37,523 nucleotides of DNA. It comes from Gemmatimonadota bacterium (GTDB lineage: Bacteria; Gemmatimonadota; Gemmatimonadetes; Longimicrobiales; Gaopeijiaceae). The DNA is taken from contig SHZS01000012.1 of assembly GCA_009692105.1 (NCBI GenBank), positions 1 to 37,523 of the forward strand, written 5' to 3'. The notes under the pieces were generated by a model. The model had not been told where the DNA came from. It was given only the letters and a program-made list of their open reading frames with translations, and ran no database searches. Within the stretch, counting starts at the first letter, position 1. Each line of letters starts with the position of its first letter. This document shows positions 6,878 to 13,461 of the stretch, piece after piece. Position numbers and translations under genes: made by a program.

Positions 6878-7303
6878 ATGAGGGCGTGGCCCGTCCTCTG
6901 CGCCGTAGGCCTAGCTTGCGTGCTGGTAGCGTGCGGCGGTGACGCTTCCGATTCGGGTGGGCGGGCGGACTCCACCGCCGCGGTCGTCGAGAATCCCAAC
7001 GCTCCCGGTGTTCACCAGGTGGGTCCGAACCAGTACGAAGTCGTCATTCAGGTTTCCGAGGGCTCGTACTTGCCGTCGGAGATCCACGTGCCGGTAGGGG
7101 CGGAGATCACGTTCCGGGTTCGATCGACGGACATTCCCCATGGCTTCCTCATCGACGGAGCCGGGGTGAAGCTGAGCCCGGTGCCCGAGGAATACCGCGA
7201 GGCGACCCACGTCTTCGACCGCGTGGGCGTATACAACTTCCATTGCGATGAGTACTGCGGCGGAAGTCACGAACTGATGAAGGGTCGTATTATCGCAGAG
7301 TAG
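6878..7303 (+). CDS. CuA-domain (cytochrome oxidase subunit II-like) lipoprotein
   Basis: A 141-residue exported protein. The N-terminus has a lipoprotein signal ending L16-V-A-C19, so it is probably lipid-anchored at C19. The rest is a cupredoxin fold with a complete CuA site: H88 in P-H-G-F, then C123-x-E125-x-C127-x3-H131-x2-M134 (C-D-E-Y-C-G-G-S-H-E-L-M). This is the dinuclear copper site of cytochrome c oxidase subunit II and N2O reductase. The sequence looks most like the short subunit II of ba3-type oxidases, but it lacks the transmembrane helix and no subunit I gene is adjacent. It may be an electron-transfer partner of an oxidase encoded elsewhere. It is convergent with the amidase gene. 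Confidence 0.82.
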   Translation: MRAWPVLCAVGLACVLVACGGDASDSGGRADSTAAVVENPNAPGVHQVGPNQYEVVIQVSEGSYLPSEIHVPVGAEITFRVRSTDIPHGFLIDGAGVKLSPVPEEYREATHVFDRVGVYNFHCDEYCGGSHELMKGRIIAE

Positions 7304-7307
7304 ACCC

Positions 7308-7329
7308 GCACGACCCACCCTGCTCGTGC
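7308..7329. terminator. Weak inverted repeat between convergent genes
   Basis: GCACGA (7308-7313) pairs with TCGTGC (7324-7329) around a 10-base loop in the gap between the CuA gene stop and the amidase stop. The position suits a bidirectional terminator, but the stem is short and there is no T-tract. Confidence 0.22.
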
Positions 7330-8207
7330 TAGAGACCTACCGTGATCGGGGAAGGCTCCGCCTGGGGAATGGGGACGAAGCGCACCACCGCGTTCGCGAT
7401 GCCACGGGCGGATAGATCCTGATTATCCACGATCACCGCGCGATCCCCGGGGTTCGTGAGAAATCCCGTCTCGATGATCACCGCCACGGTCATGGGGTCG
7501 ATCGCGTGGTCGAAGCGGCGCGAGTTGAATGCGTAGTAGTTCTGCATACGTCGCGTGACATTCGTCCGGCGCCGAAGGCTCGTAGCCTCCGCATACGAGT
7601 CCGCTAGGACCTCTACGAACTGGGCGGCGCGCCGGGTCACATCCCGCCGGGGGGCGCCGATCGTGAATCCCGATACGGACGAGGCGTTGTTCCCGTCTGC
7701 GTGGATGGCAATGAAGAGGTCCGCCGTGTACTGCGGGGGGACCGTCGCAGGAAGGATCTCCACCACGTACCCCTGCTCCTCGAGGAGCCTGGCGGTGCGC
7801 TGGGCGATCTCGAGCGTTACCTCCCACTCGGACTTCCCTCCGCCCGTCGTGCCGTTGTATTGGAGCCTGCGGAGCTCGGCAGGGGCCTCCGACGACAGCC
7901 AGTGGCCGGCCTGCAAGGCAATCAGCGGTGCGGTTCGCCCGTCATCGGGAGCGGTGCGGAAGGAAGCGGGAAGGAGCCCCGGCGCTACCGGGGTCGGGGA
8001 TACCAGTATCGCGGAGGCGTCGGTTGCCGATGGACTCGGAGCCGGGCCTGCGGAGTGCGGTAGGAGATCCCAGGCAGACGCCGAGAGTCCGGGGCCGGGT
8101 TCGGCGTTTCGGGCGTCAGGGGCGAACGAAACGGAAACCGCGATGGCGGGGACGAGCAGTCCCAACCCCACGGCAGGTCTCCAGGATGCGTTTCGCGACA
8201 GTCCCAT
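7329..8207 (-). CDS. N-acetylmuramoyl-L-alanine amidase (Amidase_3), exported
   Basis: A zinc hydrolase that cuts the amide bond between muramic acid and the stem peptide, used in cell separation and wall turnover. The 292 residues comprise a signal peptide (M-G-L-S-R-N-A-S-W then a hydrophobic stretch), a Pro/Ala/Ser-rich linker to about residue 90, and an Amidase_3 domain. Zinc-site residues are H102 (L-Q-A-G-H-W), a Glu in S-E-W-E-V-T-L, the His in F-I-A-I-H-A-D-G and the catalytic Glu in I-I-E-T-G-F-L-T-N. The ATG at 8207 is chosen over 8261 because TAGGAG lies 8 bases before it and the signal peptide starts there. It is a single-gene unit on the minus strand. Confidence 0.9.
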   Translation of the reverse strand: MGLSRNASWRPAVGLGLLVPAIAVSVSFAPDARNAEPGPGLSASAWDLLPHSAGPAPSPSATDASAILVSPTPVAPGLLPASFRTAPDDGRTAPLIALQAGHWLSSEAPAELRRLQYNGTTGGGKSEWEVTLEIAQRTARLLEEQGYVVEILPATVPPQYTADLFIAIHADGNNASSVSGFTIGAPRRDVTRRAAQFVEVLADSYAEATSLRRRTNVTRRMQNYYAFNSRRFDHAIDPMTVAVIIETGFLTNPGDRAVIVDNQDLSARGIANAVVRFVPIPQAEPSPITVGL

Positions 8208-8260
8208 GGAATTGACTCCTAGGATGTACCACCTGCCGCCTCCCTTCGCCTCTCTCACCA

Positions 8261-8322
8261 ATCGGACGGACCAGCCCGTCCGATCCCGACAGAGGGTACG
8301 CCGACGCCTTTCGATCTGTCAA
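8261..8322 (-). promoter_or_regulatory. Possible promoter and hairpin leader of the amidase gene
   Basis: On the minus strand a perfect TTGACA (complement of 8317-8322) precedes TACCCT (8293-8298) by 18 bases. Between that -10 and the gene lies a perfect 9-bp inverted repeat (ATCGGACGG 8261-8269 with CCGTCCGAT 8276-8284, loop of 6), which could be an operator or a leader hairpin. The -35 is good and the -10 weak. Confidence 0.35.
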
Positions 8323-8358
8323 CCAGTTTGTGGTGTCGGGAAGCCGCCGGAATGAATC

Positions 8359-8778
8359 TTAAGGGACGCTGATGACCCGGATGCCGGCTGAGTAGCCGGC
8401 CTGAGAGATTGGCGCGCCACTTTGGGGTGCCGGTCCCAACTCCTCGAGGGTGATCCGGTAACCGGCGGTCACGTGGGAGCGGGGGTCGAGCGAGGTGTGG
8501 AGTTCGACCGCGCTCCCCTCGCCCTCCCCGGCGGCGACCCGAAGATGTACCGTAGCGTCCCCCTCCCAAACGCAGACTACGTTGGTTGGACAACGCGAGT
8601 CGGAGGTCACCCCCTCGAAGCGGATGCGGAGTGGCCCTCCGGCGATCTGAACGATCTGGCCTAGTCGTAGGGTGACGAGGGAATCGACGGGCGCGGTGAG
8701 AATGACGGACTCGGCCGGAGAGGCGCCGGCGCACCCGGTGAGCGCGAGTGTGAGCAGAGTCCGAGCGATCACGCGCAT
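8359..8778 (-). CDS. Small lipoprotein of unknown function
   Basis: A 139-residue protein with a lipoprotein signal peptide (L-T-L-A-L-T-G-C, lipidated Cys at about 16). The mature part looks like a small beta-rich domain. Its most distinctive feature is a Cys pair in D-S-R-C-P-T-N-V-V-C-V-W-E-G-D-A, a pattern I associate with unnamed lipoproteins in which a Trp follows the second Cys; a disulfide is likely in the periplasm. The C-terminus is Y-R-I-T-L-E-E-L-G-P-A-P followed by a strand. No function can be given. It is 152 bases upstream of the amidase gene on the same strand and divergent from the DUF4202 gene, with a 201-base gap that contains a palindrome GTGTACAC (8908-8915) and a TATATG (8922-8927). 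Confidence 0.72.
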   Translation of the reverse strand: MRVIARTLLTLALTGCAGASPAESVILTAPVDSLVTLRLGQIVQIAGGPLRIRFEGVTSDSRCPTNVVCVWEGDATVHLRVAAGEGEGSAVELHTSLDPRSHVTAGYRITLEELGPAPQSGAPISQAGYSAGIRVISVP

Positions 8779-8979
8779 GTGCGGATCCGAAGAATGCGTG
8801 AATCTGGTTTCCGTGGCGGGAACGGGCTGCTCCCCGTAGGGGAATGGCTCATCGGTCCCATCCTTGAAACGATCGAAGCGGTGCGAAGCTGACGTTCCCT
8901 CTCCCTTGTGTACACCGGGAGTATATGCGAGATGTGAAGGGCCGCACCTGCCCCCTCCTTTTTTGCGGACCCGACCGGC

Positions 8980-9573
8980 ATGTCCGATCCCGCCATCCTT
9001 CTAATGCGCGCCATCGAGCGCTTCGACCAAACGAACGCCGCCGATCCCCGGACCACGCTCATCGGTGACCGGGAAGCGCCCACTGAGCTTGCATACGCGC
9101 GGCGGATGACGAGGGTCTTGGATCGCTTCGAGCCAGGGGCCTCGGATGCGCTTCGCTTGGCCGTACGGGCCCAGCACATCGCGCGCTGGAATATCCCCCG
9201 CTCGGACTTCCCTCTGGGGAGGGCAGGCTACCGAAGTTGGCGGACGCGGCTCATGGACTACCACGCCGAGCTCGCGGGTCGCATTCTGCAGGAGGTCGGG
9301 TATCGCGAAGTGATGGTGGAACGGGTGGGTCAGCTCCTGAGGAAGCGCGGGCTGAAGCGGGATCCGGAGGCCCAGACGCTGGAGGATGTCGCCTGCCTGG
9401 TCTTTCTCGAGCACCACCTCGAGGAATTCACCGCGGAGCACGACGACGATAAGGTCGTGGACATCCTTCGAAAGACGTGGGCGAAGATGAGCGCGCGGGG
9501 TCGGAGCGCGGCGCTCGAACTCGAACTCGGTCCGAGGGGGAGCGCCATTCTGGGCAGGGCGCTGGCCGGATAG
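8980..9573 (+). CDS. DUF4202 family protein
   Basis: A 197-residue cytosolic protein that matches DUF4202 over its whole length: R-A-Q-H-I-A-R-W-N-I-P-R, R-A-G-Y-R-S-W-R-T-R-L, E-V-G-Y, Q-T-L-E-D-V-A-C-L-V-F-L-E and K-T-W-A-K-M-S. The conserved His in A-Q-H-I and later acidic residues suggest a helical metal-binding fold, but no biochemical role is established to my knowledge. The ATG at 8980 places the D-P-R motif near the N-terminus as expected. It has no obvious SD. It is followed after 28 bases by mtgA, so the two may be co-transcribed, but no functional link is evident. Confidence 0.85.
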   Translation: MSDPAILLMRAIERFDQTNAADPRTTLIGDREAPTELAYARRMTRVLDRFEPGASDALRLAVRAQHIARWNIPRSDFPLGRAGYRSWRTRLMDYHAELAGRILQEVGYREVMVERVGQLLRKRGLKRDPEAQTLEDVACLVFLEHHLEEFTAEHDDDKVVDILRKTWAKMSARGRSAALELELGPRGSAILGRALAG

Positions 9574-9601
9574 ATGGCATTTCGGAACCGGGAGGGGGAC
9601 G

Positions 9602-10456
9602 TTGGCGAATCGGCGTGAAGCGGGAGGACGAAGGCCCTGGTGGCGGCCCTCCCGGGCCTTCTGGCTCGTGTCCACCGCTCTCGCCACGGGGTTCTGTCTA
9701 GTCTGGTTCGCCCTGATTCCGTGGCCGTTTGGGCTCGCCACTCGGAACCCGGAGTGGACCTCCATCATGGAGCAGCGAGTCAGCGAGGCGGAAGCGGCGG
9801 GCGAGCCGCTCACGCTCCATAAGGAGTGGGTCCCGCTCGAGCAGATCTCGCCCAATCTGATCCGCGCCGTGATCGTGGCCGAGGACCACCGCTTCCGGGA
9901 GCACAGCGGGGTGGATTGGCAGGCGGTGGCGGAGGAGGTGCGATGGGACGGAGGGGAGACCTTCAGTTGGTTGAGCGGGCGAGATCTCGCTTCACTGGCG
10001 CGCGCGCTCACCTACGCATGGCAGAACCGCGCCGATGTCCGCGGGCGAAGCACGATCACCCAACAGCTTGCCAAGAACCTCTACTTCGGCATCGATCGTT
10101 CGTTTCTCCGGAAAGGGCTGGAGTTTGTGGTAGCGCGCCGGCTCGAGCGGAAGCTCACCAAGGACCGGATCCTCGAGCTGTACTTGAACGTCGCCGAGTG
10201 GGGGCCGGGAATCTTCGGCGCCGAGGCCGCATCTCAAGCCTACTTCGGGGTGGCCGCGCGTGAACTGACGCTCGGGCAGTCCGCGGCTCTCGCGGGGACC
10301 CTCCCTCAGCCTCTGACCTCGAACCCGTCGCAGACCCCTTCGCAGATGCGCCGGCGACAAACCCTGATCCTCGATCGCGTGGCGCCCGTGCCAGAAGCAC
10401 CGCCGATACCCGAGGTGCTCCCCCCCGAGATTTCCAAGGATCTTCTATTCCCATGA
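9602..10456 (+). CDS. mtgA: Monofunctional biosynthetic peptidoglycan transglycosylase
   Basis: A GT51 enzyme that polymerises lipid II into glycan strands at the membrane. The 284 residues contain one N-terminal membrane anchor (about 18-42) and a full GT51 domain with the catalytic Glu94 in E-D-H-R-F-R-E-H-S-G-V-D, then G-R-S-T-I-T-Q-Q-L-A-K-N-L and K-L-T-K-D-R-I-L-E-L-Y-L-N. No transpeptidase domain follows, hence monofunctional. The start is TTG at 9602 with GGGAGGGGG just upstream. The insert between the E-D-H and S-T-I-T-Q motifs (W-D-G-G-E-T-F-S-W-L-S-G) is a little longer than in E. coli MtgA. Its TGA overlaps the ATG of the nitroreductase gene by four bases (ATGA), so the two are translationally coupled. 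Confidence 0.92.
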   Translation: MANRREAGGRRPWWRPSRAFWLVSTALATGFCLVWFALIPWPFGLATRNPEWTSIMEQRVSEAEAAGEPLTLHKEWVPLEQISPNLIRAVIVAEDHRFREHSGVDWQAVAEEVRWDGGETFSWLSGRDLASLARALTYAWQNRADVRGRSTITQQLAKNLYFGIDRSFLRKGLEFVVARRLERKLTKDRILELYLNVAEWGPGIFGAEAASQAYFGVAARELTLGQSAALAGTLPQPLTSNPSQTPSQMRRRQTLILDRVAPVPEAPPIPEVLPPEISKDLLFP

Positions 10457-11019
10457 ATGTCGAAGACGCTGTTCGAGCCCGCCGCTCGGTGAAGAGCTTC
10501 ACTGGACGGCCCGTCTCACGGGAGGCCATCGAGTTTCTCCTGGAGCTGGCGACTCTGGCCCCCAACCATCGGATGACGGAGCCTTGGGGGTTCGTCGTCC
10601 TGGGACCGGAGGCGCGCCGGGCATACGGGCAGCTCCGAGGGGAGGCCAAGGCCAAATCCGCCTCAGTGGAAGACCGGAGTGCGGCGGACGCGATAGTTGC
10701 CAAGGTGGTGGCGGAGTTCGAGGCAGTGCCGCTGATCGTAGTCTTCACCCAGCGCCGCGACGCTCGTCCGGACGTCGAGGAAGAGGACCATGCGACGGTA
10801 TCCATGGGGATCCAGAGTTTCCTGCTGGGAGCCTTGAGCCTCGGACTCGGCACCCATGTGAAAACGGTGATGGATCCCGATCTCCCGGCCACCCGTGCCG
10901 CTCTCGGCTTGGCAGGGGACGAGAAGGTGGTGGCGCTGGTCCACGTGGGAGAGCCCGCGGAGGTCCGCCCTTCGAAGCCCCGAACGCCGGCGTCTGCTCG
11001 GACCCGGTGGCTTCCGTAA
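10453..11019 (+). CDS. Nitroreductase family FMN-dependent oxidoreductase
   Basis: A 188-residue flavoprotein of the NTR superfamily, closest in style to the short YdjA group. FMN phosphate contacts lie in R-R-S-V-K-S-F at the N-terminus; A-P-N-H-R-M-T-E-P-W-G-F is the family motif near residue 40; G-L-G-T-H-V-K-T lies near the C-terminal FMN loop. Such proteins reduce nitro compounds, quinones or enones with NAD(P)H; the natural substrate is unknown. The ATG overlaps the mtgA stop. A 22-base gap separates its stop from the convergent ICMT-family gene. Confidence 0.85.
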   Translation: MNVEDAVRARRSVKSFTGRPVSREAIEFLLELATLAPNHRMTEPWGFVVLGPEARRAYGQLRGEAKAKSASVEDRSAADAIVAKVVAEFEAVPLIVVFTQRRDARPDVEEEDHATVSMGIQSFLLGALSLGLGTHVKTVMDPDLPATRAALGLAGDEKVVALVHVGEPAEVRPSKPRTPASARTRWLP

Positions 11020-11026
11020 GACGCGC

Positions 11027-11047
11027 CCCTAAGACCTGCGTTTAGGG
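11027..11047. terminator. Inverted repeat between convergent genes
   Basis: CCCTAA (11027-11032) pairs with TTAGGG (11042-11047) across a 9-base loop, exactly between the nitroreductase stop and the methyltransferase stop. It may act as a bidirectional terminator. The stem is short and there is no strong T-tract. Confidence 0.28.
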
Positions 11048-11632
11048 AAGCAGGAAATACATCGGGAGGTGACCGCTCAGCTTTGCCCATCGGACGAGCT
11101 CGGCCACGACGAAGATGAGAGGGATCGCCATGCTCTCCCGGAGAGCGAAGTCAAGCCGCCATGTCTCGAACGAAAGGGTTCCGCCCGAGTGGGGTCGCGC
11201 CAGCCGCGGCAGGAGACGCGGGACGCGCTCCCGGTATCGGGCGTACTCCGCTCCGAACAGCCTCTCCAGCTCGGCCTCCTCCCCCCGGATCGCGGGCCAG
11301 TGGGTCGTGAAGAAGACGAGTTTGAAGAGCGCGGCGAGGGCGACGGATCCGAAGGCCAGCCCCGTGCCCACGAACCCGAGCAGGCTGAAGAAATAGAGAG
11401 GGTTCCGGACGAGGGAGTAGGGTCCCTCCGTCACGAGCACGTCGTTCTTCTTTCCGGCCACATGGGCGCTGGCCCAAATACGGCCCCCTGCGGCGGCGAG
11501 GATAAGGACGAGGCCCGCGGACCTGATAAGGGCCTCCAGGAGGGATCCGTTCCCATAGGGGGAGCCGGTCGTGAGGGCCAGCAAGACCGGTGGAAGGAGC
11601 AGAAGCCGGGTCAAGACGAGGCGGAGGTTCAT
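11042..11632 (-). CDS. Isoprenylcysteine carboxyl methyltransferase-family membrane protein
   Basis: A 196-residue integral membrane protein with four or five hydrophobic segments. It keeps the SAM-binding signature V-T-E-G-P-Y-S-L-V-R-N-P-L-Y (about residues 68-81) and the C-terminal G-E-E-A-E-L-E-R-L-F-G-A-E-Y-A-R-Y-R-E-R-V-P-R motif. The VRNP form with Asn in place of His is a common bacterial variant. After that motif there is an unusual extra 50 residues with another hydrophobic helix (A-I-P-L-I-F-V-V-A-E-L-V). Bacterial members probably methylate lipids or small molecules. It lies 21 bases downstream of the aminotransferase gene and may share its transcript. Confidence 0.82.
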   Translation of the reverse strand: MNLRLVLTRLLLLPPVLLALTTGSPYGNGSLLEALIRSAGLVLILAAAGGRIWASAHVAGKKNDVLVTEGPYSLVRNPLYFFSLLGFVGTGLAFGSVALAALFKLVFFTTHWPAIRGEEAELERLFGAEYARYRERVPRLLPRLARPHSGGTLSFETWRLDFALRESMAIPLIFVVAELVRWAKLSGHLPMYFLLP

Positions 11633-11653
11633 AGGGGCCGGATCTCGGGCTAG

Positions 11654-12826
11654 TTATAGCTTCCGCAGGAACGAGCTCAAGCGATGGATCGCCTCTTCCA
11701 GGTTCTCTCTCGAGCTCGCGAACGAAATCCGCGCGTATCCCTGCCCTTGCTTCCCGAACGAGGTGCCGGCCAGGAGAGACACTCCGGCCTCGTGCAGAGC
11801 GCGTCGTTCGAACTCCTCGCTCGTGAGCCCCGTCCCGGTGATGTTGGGGAAGGCATAGAAGGCGCCGCGGGGGGAAACGCAGGAGATCCCCGGGAGGCCG
11901 TTCAGCCCCGCAACGAGGAGATCCCGCCGAGCACGAAACTCCGCGACCATGGCGCGAACGGAGTCCTGCGAGCCTGTGAGCGCGGCGATCGTTGCGCGCT
12001 GGCTGAACGCCGCGGTACAGGAGACGCTGTTCGTCACGAGGCGGACCACCGCATCTACCAGCGGCGCCGGGAATACTCCGTACCCGACCCGCCACCCGGT
12101 CATCGCGTAGCTCTTCGAGAGCCCGTCCAGCACCACCGTGCGCTCCGGCATTCCGGGGAAACGGGTGATGGACGTGTGCGATCCGTCGAAGTGGAAATCC
12201 TTGTAGATCTCGTCGCTCAGGACGACGGCGTCAGCCTCGACTGAAAGCGCGGCGACCAGCTCGAGCGTGTCGTCCGGGATCACACTGCCGCATGGGTTGT
12301 TCGGCGAGTTCAGGATGACGAGCCGGGTGCGCGCCGTGATGAGCCGCCGGAGCTCGTCCGGGTCGGGGTTGAACCCCAGCTCCTCTCGGAGACGCATCGC
12401 CACGGGTGTGGCCCCCGCGAAGCGGATCATGGACTCGTAGATGGGAAAGCCCGGATCCGGGTAGACGACCTCGTCGCCCTCTTCGCACAGCGCGAGGATC
12501 GTGAAAAACATGACCGGCTTGGCGCCGGGCGTGACGATGACGCGGGTCGGTGGGATCGGATATCCGAGCCTTCGCTCCATGTCGGCCGCGATCGAGGCGC
12601 GCACCTCGGCGAGACCGGCCGCCGGGGTGTAATGAGTGAATCCCTGGTCGAGGGCGGCCTTCCCGCTCTCCACGATGTGCTCGGGTGTGTCGAAATCGGG
12701 CTCTCCGATCCCAAGGAAGACGATCGAGCGCCCCTCGGCTACGAGCGCTCGTGCTCGCGCCAGTGCCTCGAACGCGGTCTCGGTGCCGAGCCGCCCCATC
12801 CGGGAGGCGAGCCTGAATCCGGTCAC
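11654..12826 (-). CDS. Pyridoxal phosphate-dependent aminotransferase (class I/II, aspartate-type)
   Basis: A 390-residue fold-type I aminotransferase. Family markers are G-I-G-E-P-D-F-D-T-P near residue 40, the substrate-loop region G-F-T-H-Y-T-P-A-A-G, N-S-P-N-N-P-C-G, D-E-I-Y-K-D-F and the PLP lysine K238 in G-L-S-K-S-Y-A-M-T-G-W-R. The C-terminal R-I-S-F-A-S-S contains the usual carboxylate-binding Arg. Substrates cannot be told from sequence; position next to ilvN makes a branched-chain or alanine role possible. The GTG at 12826, 11 bases after the ilvN stop, gives the normal N-terminus (R-L-A-S-R-M-G-R-L). The frame is open further upstream, but that reads ilvN in another frame. Confidence 0.9.
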   Translation of the reverse strand: MTGFRLASRMGRLGTETAFEALARARALVAEGRSIVFLGIGEPDFDTPEHIVESGKAALDQGFTHYTPAAGLAEVRASIAADMERRLGYPIPPTRVIVTPGAKPVMFFTILALCEEGDEVVYPDPGFPIYESMIRFAGATPVAMRLREELGFNPDPDELRRLITARTRLVILNSPNNPCGSVIPDDTLELVAALSVEADAVVLSDEIYKDFHFDGSHTSITRFPGMPERTVVLDGLSKSYAMTGWRVGYGVFPAPLVDAVVRLVTNSVSCTAAFSQRATIAALTGSQDSVRAMVAEFRARRDLLVAGLNGLPGISCVSPRGAFYAFPNITGTGLTSEEFERRALHEAGVSLLAGTSFGKQGQGYARISFASSRENLEEAIHRLSSFLRKL

Positions 12827-12837
12827 GGTCGACTGGA

Positions 12838-13329
12838 TCAGGCGAGCGCCTGCGGGCCCCGCGAGATCACGAGCGGACCGCTCCGCACGATGGAGAGGAG
12901 CCGGACACCCTCGGGGAGGGCGCCGAGGAGGGCGTCCACCTGTTTCTCGGTCCCCGTGACCTCGATGGTAAAGTGAGACAGGTGGTCGTCCAGGACCTCG
13001 GCTCCGTAATTCTCGACGAGACTGCGAAAGGCGCCAGCTGCGTTGGGGGGCACGGCGAACTTGAGGAGTCCCAGCTCGCGTGCGATGTGGTCGGTCGAAG
13101 TCCGGTCCGCGACCGCGACCACGTCGATCAGCTTCGCGAGCTGCTTGCTCACCTGGCCGATCATGTCCTCCGTGCCGATCGTCACGAGTGTGAGACGTGA
13201 GACCGTCTCGTCGTCCGTGGGAGCGACGCTCAAGGACTCGATGTTGAATCCACGACTCGCGAACATCGAGGCCACACGGGAAAGGGCCCCACTTTCGTTC
13301 TGGATCAGGATCGAAAGGATGTGTCGCAT
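12838..13329 (-). CDS. ilvN: Acetolactate synthase small (regulatory) subunit
   Basis: A 163-residue protein of standard IlvN/IlvH length. The N-terminal ACT domain starts M-R-H-I-L-S-I-L-I-Q-N-E-S-G-A-L-S-R-V-A and continues with S-R-G-F-N-I-E-S-L-S-V; it binds valine for feedback control. The C-terminal ALS_ss domain has R-E-L-G-L-L-K and V-L-D-D-H-L-S-H-F-T-I-E-V-T-G. It would activate the IlvB catalytic subunit encoded divergently at 13462. It is unusual that ilvN is on the opposite strand from ilvB instead of directly downstream. The aminotransferase gene follows after 11 bases on the same strand. Confidence 0.94.
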   Translation of the reverse strand: MRHILSILIQNESGALSRVASMFASRGFNIESLSVAPTDDETVSRLTLVTIGTEDMIGQVSKQLAKLIDVVAVADRTSTDHIARELGLLKFAVPPNAAGAFRSLVENYGAEVLDDHLSHFTIEVTGTEKQVDALLGALPEGVRLLSIVRSGPLVISRGPQALA

Positions 13330-13461
13330 GGAGTCTGAGATAGTCGCCTGACGGCGGGGCCATCGCAACGTCGGGCGAGTCGCCGAAGGCCCCCCACCCG
13401 GGTTAACTTTCATCCGTTCAGCATTCTGAGACCCCGAGGACCCCAGACGAGGCATCGGGAA
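13330..13461. promoter_or_regulatory. Divergent ilvN/ilvB promoter region
   Basis: This 132-base gap is the only space for promoters of ilvN (-) and ilvB (+). On the plus strand TTAACTTTC (13403-13411) resembles the TANNTTTC elements seen before other genes here and lies about 50 bases before the ilvB ATG. CGAGG about 10 bases before the ATG may be its SD. No leader peptide or attenuator of the ilv type is evident. Confidence 0.35.
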
